Under the pieces are notes generated by a model. That model ran no database searches. It had not been told where the DNA came from and saw only the letters and a list, made by a program, of their open reading frames with translations. Shown piece after piece: positions 9,471 through 18,675 of a DNA stretch of 64,000 nt. The first letter of the stretch is position 1; the number at the start of each line of letters is the position of its first letter. The translations under genes were made by a program, and so were the position numbers. The stretch is from Bacteroidales bacterium (lineage in GTDB: Bacteria > Bacteroidota > Bacteroidia > Bacteroidales > UBA932): positions 62,001 to 126,000 of the forward strand of contig JAAYJQ010000019.1 in NCBI GenBank assembly GCA_012522855.1. The letters are read 5' to 3'.

Positions 9471-10856
9471 ATGGCAGATCGATCGAAGAAATCCGGATGG
9501 ACAAGTTGGCTGGCGCTGGCTTGTCTGGTCGTGCCGATGTTCGCATCGTACTTCTTCGACGATATGTTCTCCACGCTGTCGCACCTCTTTGAACATCCGG
9601 AATTCCTTGAACTGGGCTGGAATGCGGCAGATTACGGGTTGTACGCCAGCGGCTATTCGGTCCTCTGCGTATTCGGCGGGCTGGTGGTCTGCGGCATGCT
9701 GCTGGACAAGTGGGGTGTGCGGATCACCGGATCCATCTTTGTCGGGATGATGGGGGGCGGGGCCGCCCTGGTCGCCTGGGCCATCACGTCCGGCCTTGCC
9801 CCGAAAACCTCCCTTTCCATCGCTTATGTCGGCTGCATGTTTTTCGGCTTGGGCAGCGAAATCGCCGGGGTGGCCGTCACCCGGTCCATCGCCAAGTGGT
9901 TCAAAGGGAGGAATATGGCATTCGCGATGGGGCTTCAGTTGGCGATCGCCCGCCTCGGGACCGCCTTCGCCCTGGTCATTTCCCCGAAGCTGGTGGCAAC
10001 AAAAGCCGCCGGCGAGGTATATACTTTGAGCGAAACCGCGCGTCCGGCTTTTCTCGGTCTCTTGCTCATGCTGGCCGGGATCGTACTTTGGGCGATTTTC
10101 GTGTCGATGGATGCCCGGTTCGACAAGGCGGCAGGCCTGAAGGACCGGACAGACACGGCCAAGGCGGATCAGTTTCGCTTTTCCGATGTACTCAAACTCT
10201 TGAAAAACAAGCAATTCATTCTGATTGCCCTGCTGTGCGTGTTTTTCTACAGCAGCGTTATTTCGTTCAAGAAATTCGCCAGCGCCATTCTGATCCCCCG
10301 TTTCGACGTACCGGTCGAGACCGCCAGCTGGATGGTTTCCATGCTGCCCTTCGCCACGGTGATCTTCGCCCCGTTGTTCGGGATCATGGTGGATCGGATC
10401 GGGAAGGGAACCCGCTGGATGATCGTCGGTTCCCTGTTGGCGCTGATGGCTCATCTCCTGCTTGCCTTCGGGCCGGCCGGAGTGCCTGCCTGCGGCTATC
10501 TCAGTATGATATTTCTAGGCTTTGGCTACTCCCTTGTGCCCGCCGCCCTCTGGCCTTCCGTACCCAAGATCGTCCCGGACAAGGTTCTGGGAACCGCTTT
10601 TTCGCTCATCTATTGGGTGCAGAATCTCGGTCTGATGCTCTTCAAGATGCTCGCCGGCAAGATTCTGGCTGCTTCGAAGCCCCGGGATGCGATCGTCTCC
10701 TCCGCCCCGGATTTCTATGTTTCCGGAGCGATTTGGGTGGAAGTGATGTTCGTGGTCGTCTGCGTCATCGCCCTGCTGCTTGCGATCGGACTCCGCCGCT
10801 CCTCACGCCGCCATCCCGAGCTCCGTCTTGACGTTCCGGTTTCGTCCGGCAGGTAG
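9471..10856 (+). CDS. Major facilitator superfamily transporter (second of tandem pair)
   Basis: 461 aa, about 12 membrane segments. Shares with the upstream gene the GMLLDKWGVRI loop, the RSIAKWFKGRNMAFAMGLQLAIARLGTAFA segment (upstream: RGIVKWFKGRELALAMGSEMALARLGVATC) and the LWPSVPK block, so the pair arose by duplication. The upstream protein is longer, with larger loops, and an RSSRRHPELRLD tail ends this one. The two may form a heteromeric or complementary system; substrate not known. It precedes the lysine operon but a separate -7 box lies between them. Confidence 0.85.
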   Translation: MADRSKKSGWTSWLALACLVVPMFASYFFDDMFSTLSHLFEHPEFLELGWNAADYGLYASGYSVLCVFGGLVVCGMLLDKWGVRITGSIFVGMMGGGAALVAWAITSGLAPKTSLSIAYVGCMFFGLGSEIAGVAVTRSIAKWFKGRNMAFAMGLQLAIARLGTAFALVISPKLVATKAAGEVYTLSETARPAFLGLLLMLAGIVLWAIFVSMDARFDKAAGLKDRTDTAKADQFRFSDVLKLLKNKQFILIALLCVFFYSSVISFKKFASAILIPRFDVPVETASWMVSMLPFATVIFAPLFGIMVDRIGKGTRWMIVGSLLALMAHLLLAFGPAGVPACGYLSMIFLGFGYSLVPAALWPSVPKIVPDKVLGTAFSLIYWVQNLGLMLFKMLAGKILAASKPRDAIVSSAPDFYVSGAIWVEVMFVVVCVIALLLAIGLRRSSRRHPELRLDVPVSSGR

Positions 10857-10913
10857 ATTCCCGGCGCGACCTGCATTTTTCGGGCAGGGAAAACACATTT
10901 TCCAGAATTTCAC

Positions 10914-10921
10914 TATATTTG
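10914..10921 (+). promoter_or_regulatory. -7 box of the lysine (dap) operon
   Basis: TATATTTG matches TAnnTTTG. No clear TTTG at -33. The predicted start near 10928 lies downstream of the upstream-most in-frame ATG-less start, which supports the ATG at 10952 as the real translation start of the first gene. Confidence 0.55.
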
Positions 10922-10951
10922 ACCGAATATGCGGTTAATAGTAGTCGCGTG

Positions 10952-12028
10952 ATGGATCTGGGTCTGTTTTTGGACATATTGCACATTCCGTCGACCTCCG
11001 GAGAGGAACGGAAACTGGCGGAGTTCCTGGCGGAGCGGCTGCCGGGTTCCGTGGAAGGGCACCCCGGGAAAGCCGCCTGTCAAGTCCTGTCCTTTGAAGT
11101 GGGAGACGGCACCCGGAACCTTCTCTTCGACTGGTCGGGGACGGGAAAACCCGCCTTCGTTTTCTGCACGCATCTGGACACCGTCCCTCCCTACATCCCG
11201 CCGACAGTGCTCGATGTTCATGCGGGGAGCGTCCTTCCGGATGGCACCCTGGCGGAAGGAGACGACCAGGTGATCCTGGGGCGCGGAAGCTGCGATGCCA
11301 AGGGGCAGATCTTCGCGATGTACACGGCCTGCCGCGAACTGGAAGCCCTGAATTTCCGGAATTTCGGACTCCTGCTGCTGGCCGGAGAAGAAACCGGTTC
11401 TTTCGGGGCGAAAGCCTGGACCCGGGATTGTCCGGGCGGGGATTTCGTATTGGTCGGAGAACCGACCGATAACAGCTTGGTCACCGCTGCCAAAGGAACC
11501 AAATCTTTCGCGGTCACCATCCATGGAACACCTTGCCATTCCGGCTATCCGGAACATGGCGTAAGCGCGGTCGCGAAATTTGTAGACTTTATGAATCTGC
11601 TCGACGTCGTGGATTTTCCTGAGGATCCCGTGCTTGGATCGACGACCTGGAACGTAGGCATGCTCCGCAGCGACAACCCGCAGAACGTCCTGAGTCCGGA
11701 AGTCTCTTTCCGCCTCTATTTCCGGACCACCTTCGCCAGCGATTCCCGGATCCTGCAGGCCTTGGAAGGAATTTGTCCGGAAGGTACGGTGGTGGACGCC
11801 CTGGGCGGAGACGATCCGATGACCTATTTCAGCGAAGTGGAAGGGATACCGCGCCGGCCGGCCGCCTTCGGAAGCGATGCGCCCCGGCTGACAAACTTCA
11901 CCCGGCGGGCCATCTGCGGTCCCGGTTCGATTCTGACCGCTCATACCGACCGGGAATATGTACTCCGCTCCGAACTCGGAAAAGCGGTGGATCAATATAT
12001 TCGGATATTCAAAGAACTTAACAAATAG
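10952..12028 (+). CDS. dapE: M20-family peptidase, probable succinyl-diaminopimelate desuccinylase
   Basis: Zinc-dependent hydrolase, 358 aa. Metal-binding features of the M20 family are visible: FCTHLDTVPP (His, Asp), GRGSCDAKGQ (bridging Asp), AGEETGSFGA (catalytic Glu pair), VGEPTD, and the C-terminal His in LTAHTDREY. It opens a tight operon with lysC, dapB, dapA, dapD and dapF. Since dapD makes the N-succinyl intermediate, the desuccinylase role is the natural reading; sequence alone does not exclude an ArgE-like substrate. Start chosen at ATG 10952 because the -7 box at 10914-10921 would place an upstream start outside the mRNA. Confidence 0.8.
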   Translation: MDLGLFLDILHIPSTSGEERKLAEFLAERLPGSVEGHPGKAACQVLSFEVGDGTRNLLFDWSGTGKPAFVFCTHLDTVPPYIPPTVLDVHAGSVLPDGTLAEGDDQVILGRGSCDAKGQIFAMYTACRELEALNFRNFGLLLLAGEETGSFGAKAWTRDCPGGDFVLVGEPTDNSLVTAAKGTKSFAVTIHGTPCHSGYPEHGVSAVAKFVDFMNLLDVVDFPEDPVLGSTTWNVGMLRSDNPQNVLSPEVSFRLYFRTTFASDSRILQALEGICPEGTVVDALGGDDPMTYFSEVEGIPRRPAAFGSDAPRLTNFTRRAICGPGSILTAHTDREYVLRSELGKAVDQYIRIFKELNK

Positions 12029-12037
12029 TTTTGCCTT

Positions 12038-13405
12038 ATGATCATTATGAAATTCGGCGGCACGTCCGTCCAGAATGAAGAAGCCATCGGTCGCGTGATC
12101 TCGATCGTCCGGAGCCGTCTCCGGGAAAGGCCGCTGGTGGTGGTTTCCGCCCTTGCAAAAGTGACGAGACTGCTTTGCGATATCGCCGACGAGGCGGAAG
12201 CCCAGCATGAAGGAAAAGTCAAGGAACTTCTGGCCCAGCTGAAAGACCGGCATGTAAAACTGGCGGAAAACCTGCTCGCCTCCAAGCCTGAGCTTTTGAG
12301 CGAGGCGATGGAGAAGATGGCCTACCGGTTCTCCCGCTTGGAAACCTTTGTCTCCGGTGTTTGTAAGATCGGCGAGCTGTCTCCCCGCAGCGAAGCCCGC
12401 ATCATCTCGAACGGAGAACTGCTCTCCTCCATCATCATCGGTTACGCCTTCAACGCGAACGGGATTACCTGCAAATGGTTGGATGCGCGGAAAATGGTGA
12501 TAACCGATGAAAACTACATGAGCGCCCGCCCGGATCTGGCTATGACGGAAGCGAACGTGAAACGCGCAGTCGCGGAAGATACCAAAGGGGCCGAGGTGGT
12601 CATTACCCAAGGATTCATCGCCTCTTCCACTGCCGGCTTCACGTCGGTGCTCGGATTTGAGGGCTCCGACTACTCCGCCGCCCTGTTCGGCATGGCGTTG
12701 GGCGCTTCCAGGGTGGAGATCTGGACCGACGTGGATGGAATCCGTACCGCCGATCCGAGAACGATCGGAGATACGGAACGAATTGAAAAGGTGTCTTACG
12801 AAGAGGCTGCCGAGATGGCGGCGATGGGAGCCCGGGTGCTTCACCCCCTGACCATCGAACCGGCCCGGAAGAAGAATATCCCGATCCTGGTGCTCAATTC
12901 CGGCAATTTGGAATGTCCGGGCACGGTTGTGACCCGGGAGGACAAGGCTCCGGTCGGCCCCAAGTCGATCGCCACGCAGGAGCGCATCTTTTTCATTACG
13001 GTACAGTCCCCGAAGTTGATCGGGGTCACCAACATGTTGGCGAAGGTTTCCACCGCGCTGGCCGCCCGGAACATTCCGGTGGTGATGGCAACCGCTTCCG
13101 AATCGGAGGTGTATGTGACCGTCCCCCAGGAGAAGGATGGTCTGGAGGAGGGCCTCGACGATGTGCTGAAAAGCTTGTCTACCTGGGCCGAAGTGACGGT
13201 CTACCGCAACAAAGCGCAGATTTCCATCATCGGTCGGGGCATGATCGCCTTCGAAGGTCTTGGGGACAAGACCATCAGCCTTTCCGGAAAGGTGTACATG
13301 GTCAGTTTGGGCACGAATCTGCTGAGCGAGAGTTTCGTCATCGATCGGGACAGACTCCAGGACACGTTGGAAGGATTGCACAACTACATATTCAAACAAT
13401 CATGA
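12038..13405 (+). CDS. lysC: Aspartate kinase
   Basis: Phosphorylates aspartate, the committed step to lysine, threonine and methionine. 455 aa, monofunctional. The N-terminal KFGGTSV motif, the SSTAGFTSVLGFEGSDYSAALFG segment, EIWTDVDGIRTADPR, and SYEEAAEMAAMGARVLHP are all present. Two ACT-type segments follow (for example ITVQSPKLIGVTNMLAKVSTALAARNIPVVM), so feedback inhibition, probably by lysine, is expected. An in-frame ATG three codons on (12047) is an alternative start. Overlaps dapB by 4 nt (ATGA). Confidence 0.95.
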   Translation: MIIMKFGGTSVQNEEAIGRVISIVRSRLRERPLVVVSALAKVTRLLCDIADEAEAQHEGKVKELLAQLKDRHVKLAENLLASKPELLSEAMEKMAYRFSRLETFVSGVCKIGELSPRSEARIISNGELLSSIIIGYAFNANGITCKWLDARKMVITDENYMSARPDLAMTEANVKRAVAEDTKGAEVVITQGFIASSTAGFTSVLGFEGSDYSAALFGMALGASRVEIWTDVDGIRTADPRTIGDTERIEKVSYEEAAEMAAMGARVLHPLTIEPARKKNIPILVLNSGNLECPGTVVTREDKAPVGPKSIATQERIFFITVQSPKLIGVTNMLAKVSTALAARNIPVVMATASESEVYVTVPQEKDGLEEGLDDVLKSLSTWAEVTVYRNKAQISIIGRGMIAFEGLGDKTISLSGKVYMVSLGTNLLSESFVIDRDRLQDTLEGLHNYIFKQS

Positions 13406-14076
13406 AAGTAATCATCAGCGGCTACGGCCGCATGGGACATATGGTGGAAGCGGCGCTGGCCGAAAAAGGAGTGGAATGCGCCGGTTGGAGCGAAGACATC
13501 GCTTCGTTCGACCCGGATCTCGCCAAGCAATGCGTCTGCATTGACTTTACGACTCCCGCCGCCTTCCGGGCGAATTACAAGGCCTTGGCGGAACGCTTCA
13601 AGGCGGTCGTAGTCGGAACCACCGGGTGGAATGATATCCGGGAGGAGGTGATTGCCTGCTTCGAAGAGCGCGGCACCCCGATGATCTATGCCTCGAATTA
13701 TTCGGTGGGCGTGAATGTGTTCATGGCTGCTTTGGAGACGGTTGCGAAGTATCTCGGCAAAGCCGGGGGCTATGCGCCCTATATTGTCGAAAAGCACCAT
13801 ATTCACAAATTGGACGCCCCGTCCGGGACGGCGAAATCCCTCGCTGCCGTGGTAGAAGAAAGGATGAATGTTTCACCGGACATAGCTTCCGTACGGGTCG
13901 GGGAATTGGCGGGAACCCACACGGTGGGATTCGAGGGCGCGAGCGATCGCATCACCCTGGAACATGAAGCCTTTTCCCGAAAAGGTTTCGCGGAAGGCGC
14001 CGTTATGGCCGCCCTGATGACGGAAGGACTCACCGGAGTCTATGAATTCAAGGATTTGTTTTTTAAGAAGGATTGA
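13402..14076 (+). CDS. dapB: 4-hydroxy-tetrahydrodipicolinate reductase
   Basis: Reduces the DapA product to tetrahydrodipicolinate with NAD(P)H. 224 aa, somewhat short for the family, as is common in Bacteroidota. Starts MKVIISGYGRMGHMV with the Rossmann GxxGxMG motif. The family signature EKHHIHKLDAPSGTA is intact, including the HH pair and the catalytic Lys. Start set at ATG 13402, which overlaps the lysC stop as ATGA; longer upstream frames run antiparallel to lysC coding and are not real. In order lysC-dapB-dapA-dapD-dapF. Confidence 0.95.
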   Translation: MKVIISGYGRMGHMVEAALAEKGVECAGWSEDIASFDPDLAKQCVCIDFTTPAAFRANYKALAERFKAVVVGTTGWNDIREEVIACFEERGTPMIYASNYSVGVNVFMAALETVAKYLGKAGGYAPYIVEKHHIHKLDAPSGTAKSLAAVVEERMNVSPDIASVRVGELAGTHTVGFEGASDRITLEHEAFSRKGFAEGAVMAALMTEGLTGVYEFKDLFFKKD

Positions 14077-14078
14077 AT

Positions 14079-14954
14079 ATGAAAACGATAGTGTTGAAAG
14101 GTTGCGGAACGGCGCTTGCCACTCCGTTCCGGGACGGAAAAGTAGATTACGCTGCCTACCGCAAACTGGTCGAAAGGCAGTTGGCGGCCGGCATCCACTT
14201 CTTGGTACCCCTCGGTTCCACGGCGGAGACCCCCTGCCTGGAGGACGACGAGCGGTGCGAACTGTTGAAGATCGCGCGGGAACTCTGCCCGGACCGTCCG
14301 ATCGTCGCGGGAGTCGGCACCAATTCATTGGCGGCCACGCTGCGGAACATCCGGATGTTGGAACCCTACGGTCCGGACGCCTACCTTGTCGTGGTGCCGT
14401 ATTACAACAAACCCACCCAGGACGGAATGTATGAATATTTCAAGGCGGTCGCCGCTTCCACGGCCAAGGGCATCGTCATGTACAACGTTCCGGGCCGGAC
14501 GGGATCGAACCTCCATGCAGCGACGGCGGTGCGTGCAGCGCGGGACATTCCCAATGTCATCGCTGTGAAGGAGGCTTCGGGCGACTTGAACCAGATTCAG
14601 GAAATCATCCGCAACGCGCCGGAAGGATTCAGCGTACTCAGCGGAAACGATGACCAGACCTGGCCGCTGATGGCCTGCGGGGGCGACGGCGTGATCAGTG
14701 TCGCTTCAAATCTGGCTCCCGGCCTGGTGGTGGAAATGGTGGAAGCCGCGCAATCCGAAGAGATGGCGCGCGCGCGCGATTTGAACGCCCGGCTCATGCC
14801 CCTGTTCCGGGACTGTTTCGTGGAAAGCAATCCGATTCCGCTCAAGGCCGGACTGGCCGCCCTCGGTCTTTGCACCCCGGACATGCGTTCACCGCTGACC
14901 ACGGCCACCGCGGCTACGATGGAGATCATGAAGAACACGCTGAGCCGCCTATGA
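14079..14954 (+). CDS. dapA: 4-hydroxy-tetrahydrodipicolinate synthase
   Basis: Condenses pyruvate with aspartate semialdehyde. 291 aa TIM-barrel lyase. Seen: GCGTALATPFRDGKVDY at the N-terminus, LGSTAETPCL, the catalytic Tyr in MYNVPGRTGSNL, and the Schiff-base Lys in VIAVKEASGDL. Start at ATG 14079, two bases after the dapB stop. Ends in an ATGA overlap with dapD. Confidence 0.96.
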   Translation: MKTIVLKGCGTALATPFRDGKVDYAAYRKLVERQLAAGIHFLVPLGSTAETPCLEDDERCELLKIARELCPDRPIVAGVGTNSLAATLRNIRMLEPYGPDAYLVVVPYYNKPTQDGMYEYFKAVAASTAKGIVMYNVPGRTGSNLHAATAVRAARDIPNVIAVKEASGDLNQIQEIIRNAPEGFSVLSGNDDQTWPLMACGGDGVISVASNLAPGLVVEMVEAAQSEEMARARDLNARLMPLFRDCFVESNPIPLKAGLAALGLCTPDMRSPLTTATAATMEIMKNTLSRL

Positions 14955-15721
14955 ACGCGTTGGAACAATTCAATGAGGTCGTCGGCAAACTGGAGCGCGG
15001 AGAGATCCGGGTCGCGGAAAAGCAGGCCGGAAACTGGGTCGTCCATGCCTGGATCAAAGAGGCCATCCTGGCCGGCTTTCGTGCAGGAACCCTGACGGAC
15101 ATGTCCCAGGGTCAGTTCTCGTTTTTCGACAAGGATGACCTGCCGGTGCGGCGGTTCACGCTCGAAGATCGCGTACGCATCGTTCCGGGAGGCACCAGCG
15201 TGCGATGCGGTGCTTTTGTAGCGCCGACCGTCATCATTATGCCGCCCGCCTATGTCAACATCGGGGCGTATGTGGACGAGGGAACGATGATCGATTCCCA
15301 TGCCCTGGTCGGCTCCTGCGCCCAGGTGGGGAAGCGGGTCCATCTGTCTGCCGCCTCCCAATTGGGAGGGGTGCTGGAGCCTGCGGGAGCGCTACCCGTA
15401 ATCCTGGAAGACGATGTGTTCGTCGGCGGCAATTGCGGCATTTATGAAGGAACAATCGTACAGGAAGCGGCTGTCCTCGCTTCGGGACTGATCCTGACCC
15501 GGGGAACGGCGCTCTACGACGCGACCTCCGGAGACTTTGTTCCCAAAACCCCCGACGGCCGGACGGTTGTGCCCGCCGGGGCGGTCGTGGTTTCCGGGAG
15601 CCGCCCCCTCGCCAAGGGACCGGGCCGAGAGGCTGGGATCCAACTTTACACACCGGTCATTGTGAAATACCGGGACAGCAAAACCGATGCTGCTGTGGAA
15701 TTGGAGCAACTGCTGCGTTGA
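14951..15721 (+). CDS. dapD: Tetrahydrodipicolinate N-succinyltransferase
   Basis: Transfers succinyl from succinyl-CoA to tetrahydrodipicolinate. 256 aa with a left-handed beta-helix core. The diagnostic run PPAYVNIGAYVDEGTMIDSHALVGSCAQVGKRVHLS and GGVLEPAGALPVILEDDVFVGGNCGIYEG matches the succinyl branch rather than the acetyl (DapH) branch. Start set at ATG 14951, which overlaps the dapA stop; a longer frame upstream is antisense-like filler. Its presence in this phylum matters because many relatives use the single-step LL-DAP aminotransferase route. Confidence 0.9.
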   Translation: MNALEQFNEVVGKLERGEIRVAEKQAGNWVVHAWIKEAILAGFRAGTLTDMSQGQFSFFDKDDLPVRRFTLEDRVRIVPGGTSVRCGAFVAPTVIIMPPAYVNIGAYVDEGTMIDSHALVGSCAQVGKRVHLSAASQLGGVLEPAGALPVILEDDVFVGGNCGIYEGTIVQEAAVLASGLILTRGTALYDATSGDFVPKTPDGRTVVPAGAVVVSGSRPLAKGPGREAGIQLYTPVIVKYRDSKTDAAVELEQLLR

Positions 15722-15731
15722 TTCACGGAAT

Positions 15732-16562
15732 ATGAAACTTTATAAATACCACGGGGCCGGGAACGATTTCCTGCTCGCCGACAACCGGGACGGCCGGATT
15801 CGATTGAATCCGGAGCAGATCCGGAGGGTTTGCGACCGCCACCTCGGCATCGGCTCGGATGGGCTGATGCTGCTGGACAGTTCGAACGCGCTGGATTTTC
15901 GAATGCAATTTTTCAATCCCGACGGTTCGTCCGGCATGATGTGCGGAAACGGAGGCCGCTGCATCGCAGCCTTCGCTGCCCGGATGGGCGTTGAACCCCG
16001 GGAGGGCCGCTTTGAATTCGAAGCCCCGGACGGCCCGCACACGGCTGTTTTTCTCGGCGGAGACGCCGGATCCCGGGTTCGGACGGTACGGCTGAAGATG
16101 CGGGATGTTTCCGGCATCACCCGGTACGACGACGAATCCGCGTATTTCCTGGACACCGGCACCCGTCACCTGGTAAAGTTCGTCACCGGTCTGTCGGATT
16201 ATCCGGTGCTGTCGGAAGGAAGGAGACTTCGTTGGGATCCCCGGTTCGCTCCTGTCGGGATCAATGTGAATTTCGTCGAAACACGGGATCGGATCCTGCG
16301 GATCCGGACTTTCGAGAAAGGGGTCGAGGACGAGACCCTTGCCTGCGGAACAGGCATCGTGGCCGCCGCGATGGCGGCTTGCTACCGAGATATTCCCGGA
16401 ACATCGGGCTCCGGAGGAAGCATTTCCTACACGGTACAGGCCGCCGTCTCCGATTTGCAGGTCGACTTCACGCCCTCGGCGGAAGGGGAGCCTTTCCGGG
16501 CGACGGAAGTCTGGCTCACCGGACCTGCAACATTTGTTGCCGGTGTGGAGATAATGTTGTAA
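15732..16562 (+). CDS. dapF: Diaminopimelate epimerase
   Basis: Converts LL- to meso-diaminopimelate for peptidoglycan and lysine. 276 aa. Starts MKLYKYHGAGNDFLLADN. Both catalytic cysteines are present: MMCGNGGRC (N-domain) and LACGTGIVAAA (C-domain). Last gene of the operon; a DUF4465 lipoprotein follows 26 nt later. Start chosen at ATG 15732 because the family always begins close to the KYHGxGNDF motif. Confidence 0.96.
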   Translation: MKLYKYHGAGNDFLLADNRDGRIRLNPEQIRRVCDRHLGIGSDGLMLLDSSNALDFRMQFFNPDGSSGMMCGNGGRCIAAFAARMGVEPREGRFEFEAPDGPHTAVFLGGDAGSRVRTVRLKMRDVSGITRYDDESAYFLDTGTRHLVKFVTGLSDYPVLSEGRRLRWDPRFAPVGINVNFVETRDRILRIRTFEKGVEDETLACGTGIVAAAMAACYRDIPGTSGSGGSISYTVQAAVSDLQVDFTPSAEGEPFRATEVWLTGPATFVAGVEIML

Positions 16563-16588
16563 ATTCGTAGTATAACATGATATCCATA

Positions 16589-17332
16589 ATGAAGAAATCC
16601 ATACACCTCCTCCTGCTTGCGGGGATCGCATTTCTCGCCGCGTCCTGTTTCCAATCGGGACCTTCCACAGCTCGGTACCGCATCTTGGCAGACTTTGAAT
16701 ATGCGGTGAGCGCCGACAATCTTTCTTATTTCCAGGACAGCCTCTTCTCGGCCGAAATCATTCCGCTCGACAATTTGAGTTCGCTGTGCTCGAAGGTCGA
16801 GAACGGCGTCACGGTCGGGGGCTGGACTTTGTCGATCATGCGGGACTCCCTGGCAAAGGATGGTACGCTCAGTCCGTTTGCTTCCGCAGGAAAGACTGCC
16901 GGTTACAAAGGATCCAGTGTCTATGCGGTTTACTATGGGAATCCGGATCCGAACCGGATGGCCAAGTATGACATCTTTTTCAATTTCGTCGGCTATTCCG
17001 TCCACACCTGCCAGCTTCAGGAATGCAAGATCGCGAACACCAGCGCCGTACTTAAAGCTTTTGACGACGGACTGTTCTCGCAAGGGGACTTCCTGAAAGT
17101 GACGGCGACCGGTTATCTGGAGGAGAAAACGGTCGGTACTCCGGTCTCCATCTATCTGGTGGATTACCGGAATGCGGTTCCGGAGCTGGTCCGGGGCTGG
17201 GAGACGTTCGATCTCAGCAAAATCGAGGCGAACGTGGACGCGGTGAAGTTTGACATCGCGACTTCAAAACTGGAGATTCCCCGCTATTTCTGCATGGACA
17301 ATTTCGCTGCGAGCATCTACGTAGAATACTAA
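16589..17332 (+). CDS. DUF4465-type lipoprotein
   Basis: Exported lipoprotein, about 247 aa. Signal peptide MKKSIHLLLLAGIAFLAASC with a lipobox Cys. The mature part has YKGSSVYAVYYGN, a segment on growth of a DFLKVTATGYLEE strand, SIYLVDYRN, and the ending PRYFCMDNFAASIYVEY, which match the DUF4465 beta-sandwich pattern. Function unknown; relatives are often surface-exposed. An in-frame ATG four codons upstream (16577) is possible. It follows dapF closely but is functionally unrelated as far as can be seen. Confidence 0.75.
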   Translation: MKKSIHLLLLAGIAFLAASCFQSGPSTARYRILADFEYAVSADNLSYFQDSLFSAEIIPLDNLSSLCSKVENGVTVGGWTLSIMRDSLAKDGTLSPFASAGKTAGYKGSSVYAVYYGNPDPNRMAKYDIFFNFVGYSVHTCQLQECKIANTSAVLKAFDDGLFSQGDFLKVTATGYLEEKTVGTPVSIYLVDYRNAVPELVRGWETFDLSKIEANVDAVKFDIATSKLEIPRYFCMDNFAASIYVEY

Positions 17333-17354
17333 ATCCCTCTATACCCAAATACCC

Positions 17355-18146
17355 ATGAAAGAAAATCAAGACTACAAAAATGAAGGCCTGGCCGCTCTGA
17401 AAGGCCACTGGCCGCAGGCTGTGCTGGCCACGCTCGTGGTCGCGCTACTCGGATGCGTGTGCACATTACCCTATATCATCTGGGCGGTGAAAACAGCCGC
17501 TATAGGTTCCGATCCCACTGACTTGCAGGCCGCTCTGGCGTACATGGGCGGGATGTACCGCAATCTGTTCGTGTCCTATGCGCTGATCTTCCTCATCGCC
17601 GGCCCCTTGGTCGTCGGACTGGTCAATGCTTTCAAGGAACTGCTTTTTTCGCAGGACGGGAAAATCCTGTCGAATTCGTTCCGGATCGGTTACGGATCCT
17701 ATTGGCGTCACATGTGGGGCTTCCTCCTCAAGAACATCTTCATTTTTCTGTGGAGCCTCCTGTTCGTCATCCCCGGCATCATCAAGCAACTTTCCTATGC
17801 GATGACGAACTACATCCTCGTCGATCATCCTGAACTTTCCGCCAATCAGGCCATCAACCGGAGCAAGGACATGATGTACGGCCACAAGTTCGACCTGTTC
17901 TATCTGTACCTGAGTTTCGTTGGCTGGTTCCTGCTGAGCATATTGACACTGGGAATCGGAATACTCTGGTTCTATCCGTACGTGGAAGCCGCGCAGGCGT
18001 CCTTCTACCGGGATGTGAGAGATGACTATGAAAGGCGGATGAACGCCGCTCCCGCGCAGCCCGCTCCGGCCGCCGCGCAGCCTCCGGTCGCGCCGACGGT
18101 TTCCCGGACTGAGAATCCGGAGGATTACATGCCGAAATCGGAATAA
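17355..18146 (+). CDS. DUF975 family integral membrane protein
   Basis: 263 aa with about five membrane segments: a first helix VLATLVVALLGCVCTLPYIIWAV, then helices around 75-95, 120-140, 155-175 and 190-215. The pattern NEGLAALKGHWPQAVLATLVVALL near the start, and GIIKQLSYAMTNYILVDHPELSANQAINRSKDMMYGHKFDLFYLYLSFVGW, is typical for DUF975. The C-terminal 40 residues are a Pro/Ala-rich cytoplasmic tail. Function unknown. Convergent with rimM; the two stop codons abut. Confidence 0.85.
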   Translation: MKENQDYKNEGLAALKGHWPQAVLATLVVALLGCVCTLPYIIWAVKTAAIGSDPTDLQAALAYMGGMYRNLFVSYALIFLIAGPLVVGLVNAFKELLFSQDGKILSNSFRIGYGSYWRHMWGFLLKNIFIFLWSLLFVIPGIIKQLSYAMTNYILVDHPELSANQAINRSKDMMYGHKFDLFYLYLSFVGWFLLSILTLGIGILWFYPYVEAAQASFYRDVRDDYERRMNAAPAQPAPAAAQPPVAPTVSRTENPEDYMPKSE

Positions 18147-18671
18147 TTATAACAAGCCCGCGGGAATCTCCATCGTGAGTGTCCGCGTGTCTTCGTCGAC
18201 GGACAGGATGAGTTCCTCGTGGAGCGGAATCATCACCTGTCCGTTTTCGGTGTCCACGTACAGGCAGGGGTTGCCGGGGATGTCTTCAAAGTCCGTGATG
18301 GTCCCGACTTCCCGGCCGGCGGCGTCGCGGAGCGACCAGCCGGCCAGTTCTTCCAGGGTCAGTCCTTCCGCTTCATCTTCATATTCCTGAATGGAAGTTT
18401 TGGGGACAAGCAGGTCTTTGCCGACCACTTCTTCGGCATCCTCCAGATTCCGGATGCCCGTCAACCGCATTAGGGCGCGGTTGTTCCCTCGGCGGGAAAA
18501 AGATTCCACGAAAAAAGGAACCGGCAGGCCATCGAAGACGATGTACACCGGTTCCATGCAATTGAGTTCTTCCGGATCGAAAGCGCGGAAACCCAGCAGG
18601 ATTTCCCCTTCGGTACCGTTGGATTTCAGTACCCGGGCGACAGTCAGCAGATCTGAAAGGGCCCCGGTCAT
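18147..18671 (-). CDS. rimM: Ribosome maturation factor RimM
   Basis: Needed for 30S head maturation; binds uS19. 174 aa with the N-terminal RimM barrel (VARVLKSNGTEGEILLGFR) and the C-terminal PRC barrel (LEELAGWSLRDAAGREVGTITDFEDIPGNPCLYVD, then MIPLHEELILSVDEDTRTLTMEIPAGLL). It follows rpsP by 4 nt, the standard order rpsP-rimM. Confidence 0.95.
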   Translation of the reverse strand: MTGALSDLLTVARVLKSNGTEGEILLGFRAFDPEELNCMEPVYIVFDGLPVPFFVESFSRRGNNRALMRLTGIRNLEDAEEVVGKDLLVPKTSIQEYEDEAEGLTLEELAGWSLRDAAGREVGTITDFEDIPGNPCLYVDTENGQVMIPLHEELILSVDEDTRTLTMEIPAGLL

Positions 18672-18675
18672 CGGA

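Noticed and set aside
10913..13399. 828-residue minus-strand frame opposite dapE and lysC
   Set aside because: Antisense to two well-conserved genes and shows no domain; typical high-GC shadow frame.
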